NCBI GenBank assembly: GCA_017443885.1
Contig: JAFSXW010000010.1
Span: forward strand, 1-11,127
Origin: Clostridia bacterium
GTDB lineage: Bacteria > Bacillota > Clostridia > Christensenellales > UBA1242
Length of the DNA: 11,127 bases
Direction: 5' to 3'
Positions 6,633 through 11,127 of the stretch are shown here, piece by piece. Both the position numbers and the translations under genes were made by a program. Under the pieces are notes generated by a model that was not told the DNA's origin, did not search any database, and saw nothing but the letters and a program-made list of their open reading frames with translations. Every line of letters starts with the position of its first letter. Position 1 is the first letter of the stretch.

Positions 6633-6670
6633 TAACTTTAAATAACTAAGAGTAGAAAAAAGTAAAGTTA
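6633..6670. repeat. 8-bp inverted repeat with a 22-nt loop
   Basis: TAACTTTA (6633-6640) and TAAAGTTA (6663-6670) are perfect inverted copies just after the DUF4364 stop codon. It has no T-run on either side. It may be a weak 3' hairpin protecting the mRNA, or chance in AT-rich sequence. Confidence 0.3.
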
Positions 6671-6710
6671 TAAAACATAATAATAGTTTTATTGCAAAGC
6701 ATAAAAATAA

Positions 6711-6738
6711 AAAGAGCATTTTTAAATGCCCTTTTTTA
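6711..6738. terminator. bidirectional terminator between convergent genes
   Basis: A stem AAAGAGCATTT (6711-6721) with AAATGCCCTTT, with one A-C mismatch, is flanked by T6 on the plus strand (to 6737). On the minus strand it is followed by TCTTTTTATTTTTATG. It lies 90 bp past the DUF4364 stop and 20 bp past the lipoprotein stop, so it can serve both. Confidence 0.8.
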
Positions 6739-6757
6739 TTTGTTACTAATTTAATTT

Positions 6758-8185
6758 TTAGCCCTCAATACCAACTAATGTTGCTTCTTTAACACTAATT
6801 CTATCCCCATTTTCATCAACAGCATTAGATGCAGGTGCATCAAGAGTTACCTTATATAAATAAGTTTTAGAATTAGATGTGCTATAGAAATAAATATCGC
6901 CATCTATCACTTCTGGAATAAGATTTCCATTGGCATCATCACAAGTGGTGCTTGAAAGTTGTTTTGGATCTTTTTCACCTGTTCCTAAATTTTTATACAC
7001 TAGTCTATAAAGTAAACTATCTTTCTTATAAACCACGCCATAAACATCTTCATTGCTAGAATTTTTTTCTGTGAATGTTGCAATAAAGTTAATGGTAACA
7101 CTGCTGTCGAATGTATAAACAATGCGGTTATTTTCAGTGTTAAAATCTGGCACAACACCATTTTCTAATTTAACAAATCTTATGTTATTGCTTTCGTAAA
7201 AAAGCACTGCCACATCGTCGCCATCTTCAACAAACACAACATTATCATAGCTATAATGGCTAACTAAATTTGCTGTTTCAAAACTTAAAGTGTCTGCCTG
7301 TTGCGAAATTGCGCTTAAATAAATTTTTGAATCATAGCTATATAAAAGTTTATCGCTTCTAATTGCAAGAAGAGAAACAGATTTTCCTTCACTAATTAAT
7401 TTTTCATTAGAAGCATCTGGTAAAACTTTATAAACCCTCACGCCAGTTCTTGCGCCACCTTCTTCAAGTGCTGCACGAGTGAAATAAATATAATTTTCAG
7501 CAAAACTATTTCTAGAAGAATCTTGAACTTCCCCATTGTGCTCACTAAATAAAACGGTTTGAACATCACTAGCAATCACTGTTGTTTTTACATTAGAATT
7601 AATTTCAACACTTGTTAATGTTTTGTTAGTTTTTTCATAAACCATTAAATATAGTTTAGTGCCTTGTTTATAATAAGCATAAGACACTTCTTCACTAGAA
7701 TCGTTAAGTTTTGTTGTGTAAAGCCTTTGGGTAACTTTATTAATTAAATCATATCTATAAAAGCATGTTTGATTATAAAGAATTGTTCCCTTACTATTCT
7801 GGCCAGCATTTGGTGTTGCATAATATAAATAATCGCCAAAAATGCTAATAGAACCATTTTTATAGCCTACTAGATTAGAAACAACAACCTCTGTTTGTGT
7901 TATATTGCCGTTATCATCTAATATAACTTCGTTGTTGCTATCAAGTTTTGCTCTGTAAATTGCGCCACGAACAACCTTACCTTGAGTGTTGTTGGTGCCA
8001 TCATTGGTGTTAGAACCATTAATAAAATATAAATAGCCACCATATTTAAGGGCATTTCCACCATTGCTAGTAACAAGATTTGAAACATTAGTTGTTTCAC
8101 GCATATTTGGTGCACACGCCGAAACCAAAACGGCTGTGATTACAACCAAAACTAATGCAACTAAAATTTTTCCAATTTTTTTCAT
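6758..8185 (-). CDS. SPase II lipoprotein with predicted beta-propeller (DUF5050-like)
   Basis: 475 aa. MKKIGKILVALVLVVITAVL followed by VSAC is a lipoprotein signal with Cys24 as the lipidated residue, so the mature protein sits on the outer face of the membrane. The rest is beta-rich with repeated strand units containing aromatic/Tyr blocks: GGYLYFIN (about 49-56), GDYLYYATPN, GTKLYLMVYEKTN, NYIYFTRAA, DKLLYSYDSKIYLSAI and GDIYFYSTSNSKTYLYKV. This spacing is typical of a six- or seven-bladed propeller such as the DUF5050 group of clostridial surface proteins. Asn/Ser/Thr/Asp-rich linkers fit an exported protein. No enzyme motif is seen; a binding or sensing role is likely but unproven. A Shine-Dalgarno (GGAGC, 8193-8197) lies 8 nt before the ATG, and a consensus promoter precedes it, so expression is probably strong and monocistronic. 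Confidence 0.85.
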   Translation of the reverse strand: MKKIGKILVALVLVVITAVLVSACAPNMRETTNVSNLVTSNGGNALKYGGYLYFINGSNTNDGTNNTQGKVVRGAIYRAKLDSNNEVILDDNGNITQTEVVVSNLVGYKNGSISIFGDYLYYATPNAGQNSKGTILYNQTCFYRYDLINKVTQRLYTTKLNDSSEEVSYAYYKQGTKLYLMVYEKTNKTLTSVEINSNVKTTVIASDVQTVLFSEHNGEVQDSSRNSFAENYIYFTRAALEEGGARTGVRVYKVLPDASNEKLISEGKSVSLLAIRSDKLLYSYDSKIYLSAISQQADTLSFETANLVSHYSYDNVVFVEDGDDVAVLFYESNNIRFVKLENGVVPDFNTENNRIVYTFDSSVTINFIATFTEKNSSNEDVYGVVYKKDSLLYRLVYKNLGTGEKDPKQLSSTTCDDANGNLIPEVIDGDIYFYSTSNSKTYLYKVTLDAPASNAVDENGDRISVKEATLVGIEG

Positions 8186-8215
8186 AATTTAAGCTCCAAA
8201 AAATATTCTAGTTAT

Positions 8216-8244
8216 ATAATAAATATTAATAAAACTTTTGTCAA
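8216..8244 (-). promoter_or_regulatory. strong promoter of the lipoprotein gene
   Basis: On the minus strand, consensus -35 TTGACA (8244-8239), 17-nt spacer and -10 TATTAT (8221-8216). The leader would be about 25 nt, carrying the GGAGC ribosome-binding site. Confidence 0.78.
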
Positions 8245-8299
8245 CACAAATAAACCAAAATTCTATTTTTTCTAGATTTTTTCAAATAAAGATGGCATT

Positions 8300-9049
8300 T
8301 TAATCAATTTCTTTGCCACTGCTAGCATCTTTAAAATTTAAATAATATCCATAACAAGAATTTTTAAATATTGAATAGAATTTAAGGCTACCACATTTTT
8401 TTATAATTTTTTCTTCTGTTTTTTTGCTAGGAAAGCCAACTCCTATTTTACTGGGCTCATTTTTAAAAAAAATAACGCCTAAAACCACAATTTTGTTCTT
8501 TATTTCAGCCTTCACCCATCTTGAATTTTTAAACATATCTTCTAGCACCACCTCTCTTGGAAAATTAGCAAGTGCTGTTTTTAAACTTTGCTCAATGGAT
8601 TTATAATATTTAAGTTTCTTTTTTAAAAATAGCGGAGAAAGTAATGCTTTTTTTAAAATATCTTTTTTTGATATTTTATTTGAATTATTAAAATAATAGT
8701 CTATCACCTCATCTAAGTTTTCGTAATCACTAAAAATATTTGATATTTTTTCTAGTGGAGGGCTTCCAGCATAACAAATCTTCTTTTCGCTATTATCATA
8801 AATAATTGCACTAAAAGCGTTTGCCTTCACTTTAAAATTTAAAATTATTTCATTTGCTATTTCTGCCTTTTCTATTAACTGATTTTCAGCAAAAATAGAA
8901 ATATATTTAGCAGAATTTAAAGCATTAAAAAAAACCTTTAAGCTAAATTTATAGCCGTTTTTAATAATTTTAATAATGCCAACAATTTCATTTGTGTGTT
9001 GATCTCCCTCTATTCTTTTTAAAGGAAAATAAAACTTCTCAAATTCCAC
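8300..9049 (-). CDS. uncharacterised protein of clostridial type
   Basis: 249 aa, GTG start, no signal peptide or membrane helix, lysine-rich. The N-terminal half (about 8-100) reads as beta strands with YKFSLKVFFNAL and YISIFAENQ. A central helical, strongly basic stretch follows (about 125-175, KKDILKKALLSPLFLKKKLKYY). The C-terminus (about 180-249) has IVVLGVIFF, KIGVGFP and the closing GYYLNFKDASSGKEI. This layout weakly recalls clostridial proteins of unknown function that end in GYW...YQDADTGE, here much diverged; I hold that loosely. No Shine-Dalgarno lies before the GTG; a TTTGCTAAATT element 6 nt upstream suggests a leaderless message. The strong terminator at 9084-9114 separates it from ksgA, so it is its own unit. 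No clear terminator follows it. Confidence 0.75.
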   Translation of the reverse strand: MEFEKFYFPLKRIEGDQHTNEIVGIIKIIKNGYKFSLKVFFNALNSAKYISIFAENQLIEKAEIANEIILNFKVKANAFSAIIYDNSEKKICYAGSPPLEKISNIFSDYENLDEVIDYYFNNSNKISKKDILKKALLSPLFLKKKLKYYKSIEQSLKTALANFPREVVLEDMFKNSRWVKAEIKNKIVVLGVIFFKNEPSKIGVGFPSKKTEEKIIKKCGSLKFYSIFKNSCYGYYLNFKDASSGKEID

Positions 9050-9055
9050 ATTAAA

Positions 9056-9066
9056 AATTTAGCAAA
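9056..9066 (-). promoter_or_regulatory. candidate -10 element abutting the GTG start of the 249-aa gene
   Basis: TTTGC-TAAATT on the minus strand (9066-9056), six bases before the GTG at 9049. The spacing and the TTTGCTAAA core match the holA promoter. A -35 at 17 nt (TATGCA) is poor, so the call rests on the extended -10. Confidence 0.4.
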
Positions 9067-9083
9067 CATTTTGTTTTGTGCAT

Positions 9084-9114
9084 AAAAAAATATCGCATAA
9101 TTTTAGCGATATTT
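9084..9114 (-). terminator. strong terminator after ksgA
   Basis: On the minus strand, AAATATCGC, a 9-nt loop, then GCGATATTT: a perfect 9-bp stem (9106-9114 with 9088-9096) running into T7. It starts about 20 bp after the ksgA stop codon. Confidence 0.88.
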
Positions 9115-9135
9115 GAAAAATATTTATGTTTTTTG

Positions 9136-9918
9136 CTAAATATTGTATTTTTCTGCTTGTTTATATAGGGCAAAAAACTGATCTGAAGAAAGTTCTTCTG
9201 CCCTGCAATTTATGTTGGTTCCTAAATTAATTAGCAAATTTTCGGCTTCTTTTTTTGATATATTTAGCCCACTAGATAAATTATTTACTAATGTTTTTCG
9301 CTTTGCCTTAAAACACATATGCAAAAAGTTAACAAACTTTCCATCGAGTTTTTTTCCATTAAAATTAAAATGCAAAACGGCACTATCTACTTCTGGCATT
9401 GGATAAAAAAATGTTTTCGGAACATTTAAAATAATTTTCACATCTGCAACAGTTTGACAAATAACACTCATTGCTCCATAAGCACTATTTTTAGGGCTGG
9501 CACCAATTCTTTCAGCAACTTCTTTTTGCACCATAATTGTCATTGTTTTTGGGCAGAAATCTATTAATTTGCTAATAATTGCCGTGGTTATATAATATGG
9601 CAAATTTGCCACAACAGAAAATTCTTCACCACCTGTGTATTTTTTTAAATCCACACTCATAAAATCTTCAAACACAAATTTTAAATTGTCATACTTTTCT
9701 TCAAGTTTTAATAAATGTTCTTTTAAATCTGTGTCTATCTCAAAACTAATTACTTTTTTTGCTCTTTGCGCCAAAACTTCCGTTAAAGCCCCTGCACCAG
9801 CGCCAATTTCTATCACAAAACTATCTTTTGTAATATTTGAGCCACAAACAATTGCATCTAAAAGTTTTTGGTCTTTTATAAAATTCTGACCATATTGTTT
9901 TTTAAATTTATGTTCCAT
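9136..9918 (-). CDS. ksgA: 16S rRNA adenine(1518/1519)-N6-dimethyltransferase
   Basis: 260 aa from the ATG at 9918; usual length 260-290. KsgA/RsmA uses S-adenosylmethionine to dimethylate two adjacent adenosines in the 3' terminal helix of 16S rRNA, a late step in 30S maturation. Visible motifs are KKQYGQNF near the N-terminus (6-13), motif I IEIGAGAGALT (36-46), the acidic Glu60 after motif I (SFEID), ED84-85 (motif III), the catalytic NLPYYIT (105-111) and PEVDSAVL in the target-recognition part. The C-terminal helical domain ends around residue 258. The open frame continues 21 codons upstream to 9981, but GGAGAG sits 5 nt before the ATG at 9918 and homologues start here. It follows tatD by 94 bp on the same strand, with only a weak hairpin between, so co-transcription is likely. 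It ends at a strong terminator. Confidence 0.95.
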   Translation of the reverse strand: MEHKFKKQYGQNFIKDQKLLDAIVCGSNITKDSFVIEIGAGAGALTEVLAQRAKKVISFEIDTDLKEHLLKLEEKYDNLKFVFEDFMSVDLKKYTGGEEFSVVANLPYYITTAIISKLIDFCPKTMTIMVQKEVAERIGASPKNSAYGAMSVICQTVADVKIILNVPKTFFYPMPEVDSAVLHFNFNGKKLDGKFVNFLHMCFKAKRKTLVNNLSSGLNISKKEAENLLINLGTNINCRAEELSSDQFFALYKQAEKYNI

Positions 9919-10004
9919 AAATTCTCTCCGTATAAAAGCTATAATTATTGCCAAAACTAACCTTGCCGAAAGGCCATTCAAAAGACTAATTCGAAAGATA
10001 AATT

Positions 10005-10021
10005 GAGCCTTTTTATGGCTC
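10005..10021 (-). terminator. weak hairpin at the tatD stop codon
   Basis: GAGCC and GGCTC (5 bp, 7-nt loop) with the tatD TAA inside the loop. Only a mixed AATTTATC tract follows on the minus strand, so it is at best an attenuating terminator between tatD and ksgA. Confidence 0.3.
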
Positions 10022-10783
10022 TATTTTTATGCCATAAAATTTAAGCGCATTTTTTGTGGTTATTTCTTCCATCTCTTCTGGTGTTTTATTTAAAACCTCA
10101 GCAAGCTTATTAAGCGTATATTTCACATTTAGTGGTGTGTTTAATGTTCCACGAACAGGCACTGGTGCTAAATATGGGCTATCTGTTTCAACCATAATCC
10201 TATCTAATGGCAAAAATTTTGCCACGCTAGAATCATAATTTTTAAAAGTGAAATTTCCGCATATTCCAAAATAAGCATTAAGTTTGCTAAATTTTTCTGC
10301 CCACTCTTTCGTTTCACTAAAACAATGAATAACAAACCCATATTTTAATTTATCTTTATTATTTAAAAGCAAATCGTATAAATCAGATGCCGCATCTCTG
10401 CAATGAATAGAAAGTGGCTTTTTTAGTTTATATGCTAATTCTATTTGAGAAACCAAGATTTGCTTTTGAAGGCTTTTATTATCTTCAGTGTAATGATAAT
10501 CAAGCCCCACTTCACCAATCGCCACACACTTTTCATTTTGTGCAAGCTTTTCTATTTCTTTTAAACTATTTGCAGTGAAACTTTCAGCATTTTCTGGATG
10601 AAAACCAACAGCATAAAACACTTTTTTGTTTTTTTCTGCAATTTCCTTGCATAATTTTGCATCATTTTCATCACTAGAAAGCGTTACTGCAAATAAAAGG
10701 TTGTTGTCTTTTTCTATTTGCTCAAACAAATTAATTCTATTATATTCTTCGCCATATAAATGGCAATGAGAATCAACTAACAT
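10013..10783 (-). CDS. tatD: TatD-family metal-dependent hydrolase (DNase)
   Basis: 256 aa, the normal TatD length. It is a TIM-barrel amidohydrolase; characterised members are 3'-5' exonucleases acting on damaged DNA or RNA in the cytoplasm. All the expected metal ligands are present: DSHCH with His6 and His8, Glu91 in GEVGLDYH, His127 in SIHCRDA, His153 in VIHCFS and Asp201 in ETDSPYLAP. The C-terminal TPEEMEEITTKNALKFYGI is the usual family ending. AGGAGA lies 5 nt before the ATG. It leads a tatD-ksgA unit; in many Firmicutes rnmV (RNase M5) lies between the two, but not here. It is divergent from spmA. Confidence 0.95.
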   Translation of the reverse strand: MLVDSHCHLYGEEYNRINLFEQIEKDNNLLFAVTLSSDENDAKLCKEIAEKNKKVFYAVGFHPENAESFTANSLKEIEKLAQNEKCVAIGEVGLDYHYTEDNKSLQKQILVSQIELAYKLKKPLSIHCRDAASDLYDLLLNNKDKLKYGFVIHCFSETKEWAEKFSKLNAYFGICGNFTFKNYDSSVAKFLPLDRIMVETDSPYLAPVPVRGTLNTPLNVKYTLNKLAEVLNKTPEEMEEITTKNALKFYGIKIEP

Positions 10784-10799
10784 AAAAATCTCCTATGTC

Positions 10800-10805
10800 A
10801 TTTTA
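10800..10805 (-). promoter_or_regulatory. extended -10 of the tatD promoter
   Basis: TGG-TAAAAT on the minus strand, ending 16 nt before the ATG with the AGGAGA site between. The -35 region at 17 nt (TTTTAA) is weak, so recognition would depend on the TGn extension. Confidence 0.45.
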
Positions 10806-10849
10806 CCACACATAAACATAAATTAAAAGCAATTTGAGTAAACTTTAAT

Positions 10850-11127
10850 ATGAATAAAGTTTGGTTATTGCTTTTAATTTCAAGCATTAGTGTTTTGTTA
10901 ATAAAAAGCCCAGCAGAAGTGCTAACAAGCATGCTTGCTTCTTCCTCTAAAGCATTAAGTTTGTCGCTTGAACTTGCAACAATTTATGCTGTGTGGGTTG
11001 GTATTTTTTCAATATTAGAGCAAACTGGCGCGACAAAAATTTTAAGCAAAATACTTTCCCCTATAATTAATTTAATTTTTGGAAAAAATACACTATCTAG
11101 CGAAAGTAAAAAACTTGTGAGTATGAA
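10850..11127 (+). CDS. spmA: spore maturation protein A, N-terminal part (cut by the window)
   Basis: The first 92 codons are present and the frame is open at the window edge; SpmA is usually about 195 aa. The sequence starts with a hydrophobic segment (MNKVWLLLLISSISVLLI). A second segment (AVWVGIFSILEQTGATKILSKILSPIINLIFG, about 48-80) is characteristic of the nucleoside-recognition (Gate) domain of SpmA/SpmB. In Bacillus the pair is needed for spore core dehydration; the molecular role is not settled. I expect spmB next, outside the window. No Shine-Dalgarno is obvious; TAAACT (10839-10844) lies 5 nt before the ATG and may be a -10 of a leaderless message, though its -35 is poor. Divergent from tatD across 66 bp. 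Confidence 0.82.
   Translation, partial: MNKVWLLLLISSISVLLIKSPAEVLTSMLASSSKALSLSLELATIYAVWVGIFSILEQTGATKILSKILSPIINLIFGKNTLSSESKKLVSM

Noticed and set aside
7918..8115. Second minus-strand open frame inside the lipoprotein gene
   Set aside because: It is an alternate frame of the lipoprotein coding region without a ribosome-binding site or protein-like composition.
9919..9981. N-terminal extension of ksgA by 21 residues
   Set aside because: A strong Shine-Dalgarno (GGAGAG) stands 5 nt before the ATG at 9918, and homologues begin with the KKxxGQNF region right after that start.
9961..10012. Riboswitch or attenuator upstream of ksgA
   Set aside because: Only a 5-bp hairpin at the tatD stop and a 3-bp GCC/GGC mini-hairpin are seen; no recognisable aptamer.
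263..10783. Alternative genetic code (TGA as Trp), considered because of the low G+C
   Set aside because: Tryptophan is encoded by TGG throughout and TGA serves as a true stop at 1627, so code 11 fits.
1..11127. CRISPR array, insertion sequence, phage or defence cassette
   Set aside because: No regularly spaced repeats, no transposase or integrase motifs, and no toxin/antitoxin or nuclease-helicase gene set is visible in any frame.

Overview
The window is AT-rich (about 30% G+C by eye) and densely coding, read with the standard bacterial code. It looks like the chromosome of a low-GC Firmicute, probably an uncultured clostridial lineage. The evidence is a DUF4364-type winged-helix gene, the comEC-holA and tatD-ksgA neighbourhoods, a partial spmA (spore maturation) gene, an SPase II lipoprotein, and TTGACA/TATAAT-type promoters often with a TGn extended -10. 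There are no transposases, phage genes or CRISPR arrays; this is mostly ordinary core chromosome with several family-orphan genes.

Layout, left to right. 1-262: intergenic, with a G+C-richer edge that may be the start of a minus-strand gene, a long imperfect palindrome (60-157) and a terminator (184-214). 263-4801, minus strand, read from right to left: comEC (competence channel, without the usual metallo-beta-lactamase tail), holA (DNA polymerase III delta), a five-helix membrane protein, and a membrane-anchored M28-like protein whose catalytic residues are largely replaced. The last two genes overlap by ATGA and are probably translationally coupled. 4874-5057, plus strand: a self-contained tRNA-Glu(CTC) unit with its own promoter and a strong terminator. 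5167-6621: a divergent pair, an unrecognised 255-aa protein (minus) and a DUF4364 winged-helix protein (plus), back to back over a shared promoter region. 6758-8185, minus: a lipoprotein with a predicted beta-propeller. 8300-9049, minus: an unrecognised 249-aa protein. 9136-10783, minus: tatD then ksgA/rsmA, closed by a strong terminator. 10850-end, plus: the N-terminal part of spmA, divergent from tatD.

Functionally the window combines DNA replication and uptake (holA, comEC), ribosome maturation (ksgA), DNA quality control (tatD), translation (tRNA-Glu) and sporulation (spmA), with cell-envelope genes of unknown role between them. The points most worth a second look are the catalytically degenerate M28-like membrane protein with its coupled membrane partner, the ComEC without its nuclease-like domain, the promoters that sit right against start codons lacking a Shine-Dalgarno (holA, comEC, the 249-aa gene), and the long palindrome at the left edge. 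I found no evidence of a defence system or other gene cassette.
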